A DNA stretch of 64,000 bases from Dysgonomonas sp. BGC7. GTDB taxonomy: Bacteria; Bacteroidota; Bacteroidia; Bacteroidales; Dysgonomonadaceae. The stretch spans positions 1 through 64,000 of the forward strand of contig NZ_CVRP01000007.1 of NCBI RefSeq assembly GCF_001261735.1, written 5' to 3'. A program made the translations under genes and the position numbers. Under the pieces are notes generated by a model, which did no database searches, was not told where the DNA came from, and was given only the letters and a program-made list of their open reading frames with translations. Below are positions 1 through 7,425 of the stretch, piece after piece. Each line of letters begins with the position of its first letter. Positions within the stretch are counted from its first letter, which is position 1.

Positions 1-389
1 GTATAAGCGACAAAAAAATAGATATGGCTCATGCACGTACCCTTATTCCTCTCGAAGATGTTGCAGCACAGCTTGAGGTTTACGAACTTATACTCGAAGA
101 AGGTCTTTCTGTTCGCAAGGTGGAAGAATATGTGCGAGCAATCACTAAAGGTGAAAAGTTAGAAGAGCTGCTTAAAGAAGAGAAAGCTGTAGAAGTAGTG
201 AAGAAATCCGGTGTAAAGAAAGCTACTCCGGAAGAGTTCGAAATGCTAAAAACTCATTTGTCAAAATTCTTTGCTGCAAAGGTTCAACTGACATGTAATG
301 AGAATGGTAAAGGTAAAATAAGTATTCCATTCAAGTCGGAAGAAGAATTGGAAAGGATAATTTCGATATTCGATCAACTAAAAAAATAA
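1..389 (+). CDS. parB: ParB chromosome-partitioning protein, C-terminal part (5' end outside window)
   Basis: The frame is open from the first complete codon at base 3, so the gene begins before the window and only about 128 C-terminal codons are visible. The first visible residues (KKIDMAHART) match the end of the ParB helix-turn-helix core, where family members read like ISMGHARAL. They are followed by a helical linker rich in Glu and Lys and a C-terminal dimerisation region. ParB binds parS sites near the origin, loads as a CTP-dependent clamp and works with ParA and SMC in origin segregation. The gene is followed by DUF5683, mltD and rel, an order that is common after parA-parB in Bacteroidales. 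The ATG at base 24 is internal and is not the start. Confidence 0.9.
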   Translation, partial: ISDKKIDMAHARTLIPLEDVAAQLEVYELILEEGLSVRKVEEYVRAITKGEKLEELLKEEKAVEVVKKSGVKKATPEEFEMLKTHLSKFFAAKVQLTCNENGKGKISIPFKSEEELERIISIFDQLKK

Positions 390-415
390 AAAAGATTATT
401 TTTCGTATTAAATAT

Positions 416-1108
416 ATGAGAAGAGAGTCAGTGATTGGTTTGTGTCTTGTTTTGGGAGGGTTTTTGTCTTTCTTGAGTGCACAAGGTACATCTGGTCGTG
501 TTTCTCAAGATTCAATACCTCAGAAACGACAAAGGGAGGTTAAAACAAATTCGGATACTGTAGCCCCGTTTATTGCCGAAAAAAAAATAGTTTTACAGGA
601 TTCTGTTATTTTTAACAAACCTGAATTTAAACCAGATTCAAAAAAAGCAGTCATATATTCGGCTATTTTTCCGGGCTTAGGGCAGTTGTATAATCGTAAG
701 TACTGGAAATTGCCTATTATATATGGTGGCGCTATTGGGCTTACCTATGCCATTACATGGAATGGACGCGTTTATAACGATTACAATAAAGCATATAGGG
801 ATTTGATGGTAGGTCCCGGCGACAGTTATAAGGATTTTTTGGGAGTAGATACTGATGTATATGCAAGAAAAGATTATTATGCATCTTTACTGAAACGCAG
901 GAAGGATTTTTATCGTCGCAATAGAGATTTGGCCATTATTGTGGCAGTGGGAGTATATGCTTTATGTATGATTGATGCATATGTTGATGCTCAATTGTAC
1001 GATTTTGATATGTCTACGGATCTTTCGATGAGAGTTGTTCCTATTATATTGGGTCCCACCTCATACTCTAAAACAAGCTTCGGGCTTCAGTGTAGTATAA
1101 ATTTTTAA
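416..1108 (+). CDS. DUF5683 membrane protein
   Basis: A 230-residue protein. An N-terminal signal peptide or anchor covers roughly residues 1-22 (ending near FLSAQG), then a low-complexity Ser/Lys/Asp linker. The DUF5683 core starts near residue 75 and contains the family-typical PGLGQLYN at about 86-93, followed by hydrophobic segments near 103-116 and 172-190. DUF5683 proteins are a Bacteroidetes family of unknown biochemical function, usually beside parB and an MltD-type lytic transglycosylase, as here. The gene begins 26 bases after parB and is probably co-transcribed. A role at the envelope is an inference from the signal sequence and the neighbours. Confidence 0.85.
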   Translation: MRRESVIGLCLVLGGFLSFLSAQGTSGRVSQDSIPQKRQREVKTNSDTVAPFIAEKKIVLQDSVIFNKPEFKPDSKKAVIYSAIFPGLGQLYNRKYWKLPIIYGGAIGLTYAITWNGRVYNDYNKAYRDLMVGPGDSYKDFLGVDTDVYARKDYYASLLKRRKDFYRRNRDLAIIVAVGVYALCMIDAYVDAQLYDFDMSTDLSMRVVPIILGPTSYSKTSFGLQCSINF

Positions 1109-1164
1109 GTAAAACGGTATATTGTTGTAATGCGGTTGCCGTACATACCGTAAAAAAACACCTA

Positions 1165-3087
1165 ATGTTTAAAAGAATAATATTTACAGGGCTATTATTT
1201 GGTTTCACAGTTTTAGCTTCAGCTCAATATACAGGAGTTGTGAATGATGATAGTACGGATACACCATCCGAGTTTAAGCGTAATTATGATTTACTATTAT
1301 CTAAAAAAGGTATAGTTACGACAGATAATGGATTTTCTGATCAAACAGTATTGTTTGACGACTCGGTATATATTAAGCGATTGCATTCTTTGCCTACAGA
1401 AATGGAGCTTGTCTTCAACCCTGCGGTAAAGGCTCAGATCGAGTTATATGCCGGAAAGCGAAAAAATCAGGTAAGTTATATGTTGGGTGAGGGGAAGTAT
1501 TATTTTCCTATTTTCGAGCAGGTGCTCGATAAAGAAGGCTTGCCATTGGAGTTAAAATACCTTCCGGTCATAGAATCGGCTCTCAACCCTGTTATCCGTT
1601 CCAGGGTAGGTGCATCTGGTTTATGGCAATTTATGGCGGCTACCGGAAAGATGTACGATCTTGAGGTTAATAGTCTTGTTGATGAGCGTTTCGATCCTCA
1701 CAAATCCACAGTGGCAGCAGTGAAATATTTAAAAGACCTTTATGCTAAGTACAATGATTGGAATCTTGTAATTGCTGCATATAATTGTGGGCCCGGGCGT
1801 GTAGATAAAGCCATAAGCCGAAGCGGAGGGCAGACTGACTATTGGGCACTTTACCCTTATTTGCCGAAGGAAACAAGAGGCTATGTACCTATCTTTATCG
1901 CCGCTACATATATAATGAACTATTTTCAAGAGCATAATATTACTCCTATGAATTGCCCTAAACCGGCAACAATGGATTCACTGATTGTAAACAAGACTGT
2001 TCATTTTCAGCAAATATCTGATGTTTTGAACATTCCAGTAGATGATATTCGTAAGTTCAATCCTCAGTTTAAGAAAGATGTTATACCTGGAGATTATAAA
2101 GGATATACATTGAATTTACCTATCAATAATCTGACAGATTTTATTAAGAATGAAGATGCAATATACGGTTACAAGAAAGACGAATTATTACCTCATCGAA
2201 AAGTGGCTGGGCTGGATGTTGTAGGAGGTGCTCCGCTAGGTGCTTCAACAATAACTTATCGTGTAAAAAGGGGCGATACTTTGGCTCGTATTGCCGGCAC
2301 GTACGGAGTAACTTCGAGTCAGATAAAACAATGGAATGGGCTTTCTTCCAATAAGCTTTCTGTTGGTCGCAGACTAAAAATATATCGTCAGCAGCAGGAG
2401 TTGCAGACCAATGTTTTGGCTGATAATAATAGTGCTCTTAGTAGCCAATCTGATACTACTGTGCTTTCGGTGTCGGGTCTTACGCGTACAGTTGCCGTTC
2501 CTAAAACAACTGTTTCGTATTACAAAGTTCGAAGAGGCGATACATGGGCTGGTATAGCTAAAAAGAATAAGGCTTCTATTGCGGATATAAAATCGTGGAA
2601 CAATATAAAATCTAATAAGCTGATTGCAGGGACTTCTTTGAAAATACAGAAAACAGAATATGTGGAAATTCAAGAAGCTGTAAAGTTGCCTGAGCCTCAG
2701 TTGTCCGTAGTTCTTATTGATTCTACCTACACTGCCGATGTTATAAATAATTATGTAAAGAATATTGTTCGGGACGAGTCTTCATTACCATTGGTACGTA
2801 TATCTCCAACAGATGGGGATGAGCAACAGGAGCGCAATAGGATGGACGATACCAAAATAATCTATCACAAAGTAAAGATAGGTGAAACAATGACTCAGAT
2901 AGCGTCACGCTATAATGTTTCTAAAAAAGATATTATGTCTTGGAACAAGTTGTCGTCTAATATAGCTAAGGTGGGGCAGAGATTATTAATTCTTTTGCCC
3001 GATCGTCAAGAATCCGGTACAAGTAATATGGGCGATACGGGAGTTAAAGAAACAGGAAGTAAAACACCATTGACTTCAACTTTGTAG
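1165..3087 (+). CDS. mltD: Membrane-bound lytic murein transglycosylase D with LysM repeats
   Basis: A 640-residue secreted enzyme that cleaves the MurNAc-GlcNAc bond of peptidoglycan to give 1,6-anhydro products. The signal peptide ends near FTVLASAQ (about residue 20). The GH23/SLT domain spans about 120-225, with the catalytic Glu at about 137 in VIESALNP, then ASGLWQF and AAYNCGPG. Three clear LysM modules follow, starting near residues 363, 451 and 566 (RVKRGDTL, KVRRGDTW, KVKIGETM), and a degenerate one lies near 275-320. Linkers between LysM units are Ser/Thr rich. It sits between DUF5683 and rel, as in other Bacteroidales. Confidence 0.92.
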   Translation: MFKRIIFTGLLFGFTVLASAQYTGVVNDDSTDTPSEFKRNYDLLLSKKGIVTTDNGFSDQTVLFDDSVYIKRLHSLPTEMELVFNPAVKAQIELYAGKRKNQVSYMLGEGKYYFPIFEQVLDKEGLPLELKYLPVIESALNPVIRSRVGASGLWQFMAATGKMYDLEVNSLVDERFDPHKSTVAAVKYLKDLYAKYNDWNLVIAAYNCGPGRVDKAISRSGGQTDYWALYPYLPKETRGYVPIFIAATYIMNYFQEHNITPMNCPKPATMDSLIVNKTVHFQQISDVLNIPVDDIRKFNPQFKKDVIPGDYKGYTLNLPINNLTDFIKNEDAIYGYKKDELLPHRKVAGLDVVGGAPLGASTITYRVKRGDTLARIAGTYGVTSSQIKQWNGLSSNKLSVGRRLKIYRQQQELQTNVLADNNSALSSQSDTTVLSVSGLTRTVAVPKTTVSYYKVRRGDTWAGIAKKNKASIADIKSWNNIKSNKLIAGTSLKIQKTEYVEIQEAVKLPEPQLSVVLIDSTYTADVINNYVKNIVRDESSLPLVRISPTDGDEQQERNRMDDTKIIYHKVKIGETMTQIASRYNVSKKDIMSWNKLSSNIAKVGQRLLILLPDRQESGTSNMGDTGVKETGSKTPLTSTL

Positions 3088-3159
3088 AGATTAAAATGTT
3101 AGGAATAAGATAAAATCAATTTTGATAGGTAATTTAACTACCATTAGAATTGATTTTAT

Positions 3160-3167
3160 TATTTTTG
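3160..3167 (+). promoter_or_regulatory. Bacteroidetes -7 box for rel
   Basis: TATTTTTG matches the Bacteroidetes TAnnTTTG element. A transcript would start near base 3173, about a dozen bases before the ATG at 3185. I see no good -33 TTTG at the usual spacing; the nearest is TTTA at 3133-3136. The box lies downstream of the in-frame TTG at 3122, which argues that the TTG is not the start codon. Confidence 0.6.
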
Positions 3168-3184
3168 CTACCTTATCACTGTTT

Positions 3185-5431
3185 ATGGGAAAAGAGGATA
3201 TACATATTAATGATGATTTGCTGATAGAACAAGAATTTAATAATCTTATCAGCGACTATCTTAAAACTAATCATCGGCGTAAAGTTGATATTATTACTAA
3301 GGCTTTCTTGTTGGCTAAGGAAGCTCATAAAGGTGCTCGCCGTCGTTCGGGAGAGCCCTATATACTACATCCGATAGCAGTTGCCAGAATTGTTTGTGGT
3401 GAGATAGGACTGGGATCTACTTCAATCTGTGCTGCTCTTCTGCACGATGTTGTTGAAGATACAGAATATACTGTCGAAGATCTGCGTGTTTTGTTTGGTG
3501 ATAAAATAGCGCAGATAGTAGATGGATTGACAAAAATATCCAGTGGAATGTTTGGAGAGAATGTTTCTGCTCAGGCCGAAAATTTCCGAAAACTACTACT
3601 TACTATGTCAGACGATATACGTGTTATTCTGGTAAAAATTGCCGATCGTCTGCATAATATGCGTACACTGGGTTCTATGGCTCCTGCCAAACAATATAAG
3701 ATAGCAGGAGAAACCATGTATATCTATGCCCCTTTAGCACATCGGCTCGGGCTGTTTGCTATAAAAACAGAATTAGAAGAGCTTAGTTTTAAGTGGGAGA
3801 ATCCGGAGGTGTATAATGAGATAGCTTTAAAGCTACAGGCATCTCATAGTGCCAGAACTAATGTATATGAGCACTTTGCTCGTCCCGTAGTCGATAAGCT
3901 CAATGAATTGGGTTTTAAATACGAAATAAGGGCAAGAGAGAAATCTATTTATTCCATCTGGAACAAGATGCAGGCCAAAGGAGTCCCCTTCGAAGAAATA
4001 TATGATATTTTTGCAGTCCGCATTATTTTTGAGAATGGGCCCGGTGTAGATGAAAAAAAGCGATGTTGGGACATTTATTCTGTTATTACTGATATTTATA
4101 AATTACGTCCCGATAGGATAAGGGATTGGGTAAGCCGACCAAAGTCTAATGGGTATCAGGCATTACACCTTACAGTGATGGGACCCGATGGTCAGTGGAT
4201 AGAGATTCAGATACGGAGTCGCCGAATGGATGATATTGCAGAGAAAGGTTTTGCAGCTCATTGGAAGTATAAAGAAGGAAAAATAGAAGAGGATACTGAG
4301 CTAGACAAATGGCTCAAAACAATTAAAGAAATCCTCGAAAGTCCAAGTCCTAATGCAATGGACTTTCTCGATACCATAAAACTTAATCTATTTTCGCAGG
4401 AAATATTTGTTTTTACCCCTAAAGGAGAAATTCGGACTCTGGCACAGGGAGCAACAGCTCTTGATTTTGCTTACGATGTTCACTCCGATATTGGAGATCA
4501 TTGTATTGGCGCAAAAGTAAATCACAAGCTTGTCCCTTTGAGCGAAAAACTCAATAGTGGAGATCAGGTGGAAATCTTAACCTCAAAAACACAACGTCCA
4601 AAATCCGAATGGCTTACACTTGTTACCACAGCCAAAGCCCGAACTAAAATAGAATATGCATTAAGAAGATCACGTCGTGAAACGTCGAAGCGCGGAGAGG
4701 AAATTATAACTAATGGATTTGCCGAAGCAGGTATTGAATTTACTCCGGACGTATTGGTGAAAATGATAGATTATTATCAGAAAACAACAAAAGATGATCT
4801 GTTCTTTGCTATAGGAAATCATGATATTATTTTGCCGCAAAAGATAGAGAAACTGTTAGCACTAAAGAAACAAGGGCAGGATAATCTTTTGCTTAGATAT
4901 ATGAAGCAGGCTTTTCATGTAGTGAAAAGGCCAGAGAAAGAAAAGGTTAGTAAACCGGAGGATAGCGAACCCATAAACCCGAAAAAAACATATATTCTCG
5001 AAGAAGATTCTTTTAGTAAGAATTTTAGAATGCCATCTTGCTGCAATCCGATACCGGGAGATAAAGTGTTTGGTTATTTGACAGACAATAATGAAGTAGA
5101 AGTGCACAGTATTCATTGTCCCGTCGGCTTAAAACTGAAAGCCAGTCAAGGAGACCGTATTGTTAATCTCGAGTGGGGTAGTTATACTCAGTTTCCGTTT
5201 ATGTCTACTATTATAGTTACAGGTATAGATCGTATGGGGATGCTTAATGATATAACAAAAGTGATAACAGCAGGCTCGTTGAATATAAAAGAAATGAATA
5301 TAGAAACTAACGATGGTGTTTTCGAAGGTCGTATAGTTGTATATGTTCACGATGTGAATGATCTTCAGACCTTATGCTCCCGTATAGCCAAAATAAAAGG
5401 AGTAAAAGCTGTAAATAGAAAACAATCTTAA
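3185..5431 (+). CDS. rel: RelA/SpoT-family (p)ppGpp synthetase/hydrolase
   Basis: A 748-residue stringent-response enzyme that makes and probably also hydrolyses (p)ppGpp. Domains in order: HD hydrolase with an intact HDVVED at about residues 87-92; nucleotidyltransferase synthetase with SNGYQALHL near 320; TGS domain starting near 407 (FVFTPKGEI); a zinc-finger-like conserved region with CCNPIPGD; and a C-terminal ACT domain from about 668. The intact HDxxED suggests a bifunctional Rel/SpoT rather than a synthetase-only RelA. The start at 3185 (MGKEDIHIND) is chosen because a -7 promoter box lies just upstream, whereas the longer frame from TTG 3122 would begin before that promoter. The gene follows mltD by about 100 bases. 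Confidence 0.92.
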   Translation: MGKEDIHINDDLLIEQEFNNLISDYLKTNHRRKVDIITKAFLLAKEAHKGARRRSGEPYILHPIAVARIVCGEIGLGSTSICAALLHDVVEDTEYTVEDLRVLFGDKIAQIVDGLTKISSGMFGENVSAQAENFRKLLLTMSDDIRVILVKIADRLHNMRTLGSMAPAKQYKIAGETMYIYAPLAHRLGLFAIKTELEELSFKWENPEVYNEIALKLQASHSARTNVYEHFARPVVDKLNELGFKYEIRAREKSIYSIWNKMQAKGVPFEEIYDIFAVRIIFENGPGVDEKKRCWDIYSVITDIYKLRPDRIRDWVSRPKSNGYQALHLTVMGPDGQWIEIQIRSRRMDDIAEKGFAAHWKYKEGKIEEDTELDKWLKTIKEILESPSPNAMDFLDTIKLNLFSQEIFVFTPKGEIRTLAQGATALDFAYDVHSDIGDHCIGAKVNHKLVPLSEKLNSGDQVEILTSKTQRPKSEWLTLVTTAKARTKIEYALRRSRRETSKRGEEIITNGFAEAGIEFTPDVLVKMIDYYQKTTKDDLFFAIGNHDIILPQKIEKLLALKKQGQDNLLLRYMKQAFHVVKRPEKEKVSKPEDSEPINPKKTYILEEDSFSKNFRMPSCCNPIPGDKVFGYLTDNNEVEVHSIHCPVGLKLKASQGDRIVNLEWGSYTQFPFMSTIIVTGIDRMGMLNDITKVITAGSLNIKEMNIETNDGVFEGRIVVYVHDVNDLQTLCSRIAKIKGVKAVNRKQS

Positions 5432-5468
5432 AATGAGAGAGAAGAATACAATATATTTGCTTTCGAAA

Positions 5469-5500
5469 TTTGGAATAGGAAAATATTTTTATTATTTTTG
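5469..5500 (+). promoter_or_regulatory. Promoter of the rimP-nusA operon
   Basis: A textbook Bacteroidetes promoter: -33 TTTG at 5469-5472, a 20-base spacer, and -7 TATTTTTG at 5493-5500. The expected transcription start is about 5505, giving a leader of about 60 bases before rimP that contains the hairpin at 5520-5541. Confidence 0.75.
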
Positions 5501-5519
5501 CAATCGAATATAGAGGGAG

Positions 5520-5552
5520 AGAGGAGGCTGTGGCTTCCTCTTTGTTGTTCTT
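5520..5552 (+). promoter_or_regulatory. Hairpin with T-rich tail in the rimP leader (possible attenuator)
   Basis: Bases 5520-5528 pair with 5533-5541 (nine pairs, one of them G-T) around a four-base loop TGTG. A T-rich tail (TTTGTTGTTCTT) follows. The element lies between the rimP promoter and the rimP start, where it could act as an attenuator or a weak terminator for read-through from rel. Function is inferred from position and shape only. Confidence 0.4.
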
Positions 5553-5565
5553 AGAACTGATGTGT

Positions 5566-6036
5566 ATGATAGAGAAAAGTCTGATCGAAGATATTGCTAA
5601 TGGTTTTCTGCACAAAACTGCAGATATGTTTCTTGTGGAAGTTGTTATTAGACCCGGCAATGTAATAGTTGTAGAGGTTGATAGTGATAATGGTGTGAGT
5701 ATCGATGACTGCATTGCCCTTAGTCGTAGTATCGAATCCGAGTTGGACAGAGATGCTGAGGATTTCGAATTGGAAGTTGGTTCGGCAGGGGTTACGTCTC
5801 CTTTCAAGATTCTTCGCCAATATGAGAAAAATATAGGTAATGAAGTTGAAGTCTTGACTAAATCGGGAAATAAACTATCAGGTGTGCTTAAATCTGCAGA
5901 TGCTGTTAAGTTTGTTATAACAATAACAAAAATGGTCAAACCAGAAGGCGCTAAGAAGAAAACAGCAATGGAAGAGGATTTATCTTTTGCATACGATGAA
6001 GTAAAATATACAAAATATTTAATAAGATTTAAATAA
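5566..6036 (+). CDS. rimP: Ribosome maturation factor RimP
   Basis: A protein of about 156 residues needed for maturation of the 30S subunit. The N-terminal alpha/beta domain carries the family pattern VEVDSDNGVSIDDC followed by SRSIESELDR, then ELEVGSAGV. The C-terminal Sm-like barrel ends with YTKYLIRFK, as in Bacteroides RimP. The start at ATG 5566 (MIEKSLIED) agrees with the family N-terminus. ATG 5560 is possible, and the longer GTG start at 5530 falls inside the leader hairpin and is unlikely. nusA follows after five bases, the near-universal rimP-nusA-infB order. Confidence 0.93.
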   Translation: MIEKSLIEDIANGFLHKTADMFLVEVVIRPGNVIVVEVDSDNGVSIDDCIALSRSIESELDRDAEDFELEVGSAGVTSPFKILRQYEKNIGNEVEVLTKSGNKLSGVLKSADAVKFVITITKMVKPEGAKKKTAMEEDLSFAYDEVKYTKYLIRFK

Positions 6037-6041
6037 CTATT

Positions 6042-7304
6042 ATGGCTAAAAAGGAAGTTATTAGTCTGATTGATACGTTCTCTGAGTTTAAAGAACTGAA
6101 GAACATTGACAGAATGACAATGATAAGTGTTCTTGAAGATTCGTTTCGTAACGTTATAGCGAAACTATTTGGTGCGAACGACAATTATGATGTTATCATC
6201 AATCCGGATAAAGGAGATCTTGAAATCTGGCGCAACCGTACAATTGTAGAGGACAATGAACTAGAAGATCCGAATATTCAAATATCTCTTACCGAAGCAA
6301 GAAAGATAGATGAAGATTTCGAAGTAGGAGAAGATGTAACTGATGAAGTGTTTTTTGAAGACTTCGGACGTCGCGCTATCTTGAATCTTCGTCAAACACT
6401 CACATCTAAGATTCTTGAACTTCAAAAAGAAGGCCTGTATAACCGATATAAAGAGAAAGTAGGAGAGATTGTTTCCGGCGAAGTTTATCAAATCTGGAAG
6501 AAAGAAATCTTGCTTTTAGATGACGAGAAAGAAGAGCTTTTGCTTCCTAAAACAGAACAAATACCAAGCGACTTTTTCCGCAAAGGAGAACACGTTCGTG
6601 CAGTAGTCGAAAGGGTAGAGAATAAAAATAATAATCCAAAAATTATTCTTTCCAGAACTTCTCCTGTATTTTTGGAAAGATTGCTTGAGTTGGAAGTTCC
6701 TGAAATTAATGATGGTTTGATAACTATCAAGAATATAGCACGAATCCCTGGAGAAAGAGCTAAAGTTGCTGTAGAATCGTACGATGAGCGTATCGATCCT
6801 GTAGGAGCTTGTGTGGGAATGAAAGGTTCTCGTATTCATGGCATTGTTCGTGAACTGCGAAATGAGAATATTGATATAATTAATTATACGCCAAACACCA
6901 ATTTGTATATACAGCGTGCCCTTAGTCCTGCTAAGATTACTTCTGTAAAGTTGAACGAAGAAGAGAAGCGGGCAGAAGTGTTATTGCGTCCCGAAGAAGT
7001 TTCGCTTGCTATTGGTAAAGGAGGATTTAATATCAAACTTGCGAGTATGCTCACAGGCTATACTATTGATGTGTACCGAGATATTGATGATTTCGACGAA
7101 GAAGATATCTACTTAGATGAATTCCGTGACGAAATAGACGGATGGGTTATTGATCAGTTGAAGAAGATTGGTTGTGTCACTGCAAAAAATGTATTGGCTG
7201 CAGACCGTGAAAAGCTTATTCAAGAAGCAGATCTTGAAGAAAATACAGTAGATGAAATTTTGAGTATATTAAGTGCTGAATTTGACGACGAAGATCACGC
7301 TTGA
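6042..7304 (+). CDS. nusA: Transcription termination/antitermination factor NusA
   Basis: A 420-residue RNA polymerase-associated factor that affects pausing, termination and antitermination. The N-terminal polymerase-binding domain is followed by an S1 domain (about 130-200), KH1 with GMKGSRIHGI near 258-267, and KH2 with IGKGGFNIKLA near 324-334. The C-terminus is acidic (EFDDEDHA) and lacks the long tandem acidic repeats of enterobacterial NusA, which fits the Bacteroidetes length. It lies in the operon after rimP and has no Shine-Dalgarno sequence. Confidence 0.95.
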   Translation: MAKKEVISLIDTFSEFKELKNIDRMTMISVLEDSFRNVIAKLFGANDNYDVIINPDKGDLEIWRNRTIVEDNELEDPNIQISLTEARKIDEDFEVGEDVTDEVFFEDFGRRAILNLRQTLTSKILELQKEGLYNRYKEKVGEIVSGEVYQIWKKEILLLDDEKEELLLPKTEQIPSDFFRKGEHVRAVVERVENKNNNPKIILSRTSPVFLERLLELEVPEINDGLITIKNIARIPGERAKVAVESYDERIDPVGACVGMKGSRIHGIVRELRNENIDIINYTPNTNLYIQRALSPAKITSVKLNEEEKRAEVLLRPEEVSLAIGKGGFNIKLASMLTGYTIDVYRDIDDFDEEDIYLDEFRDEIDGWVIDQLKKIGCVTAKNVLAADREKLIQEADLEENTVDEILSILSAEFDDEDHA

Positions 7305-7336
7305 TTTGGTTTTTGTTTGTTTTCTTAATACTTTTG
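7305..7336 (+). promoter_or_regulatory. Promoter of infB
   Basis: -33 TTTG at 7305-7308, a 20-base spacer, and -7 TACTTTTG at 7329-7336. This places a separate start for infB directly after the nusA stop codon, with a leader of about 80 bases. Confidence 0.7.
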
Positions 7337-7425
7337 TGTTTTAAGTGGCAAGATTATATCGTTCTCAAGCCGTGGTAGCTTAATTATTTCAGGTTCACTG
7401 TTCATTTAGAATTTTAAATACATAT

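Noticed and set aside
1109-1164. Inverted repeat (ACGGTAT ... ATACCGT) before mltD as a terminator
   Set aside because: The stem has only seven pairs with a loop of more than 20 bases and is followed by an A-run on the plus strand, so it is not a convincing terminator for DUF5683.
3122-3184. N-terminal extension of Rel from a TTG start
   Set aside because: A -7 promoter box at 3160-3167 lies within it and the added residues are hydrophobic and not conserved in the family.
5307-5939. Long minus-strand frame opposite rel and rimP
   Set aside because: It is Ser/Ile/Thr-rich composition noise opposite two well-supported genes and crosses the rimP promoter.
7357-7412. tRNA-like string (GTGGTAGCT ... 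GGTTCACTG) in the infB leader
   Set aside because: It lacks a closing acceptor stem and a proper anticodon arm, and the T-arm-like part does not pair. I take it as chance.
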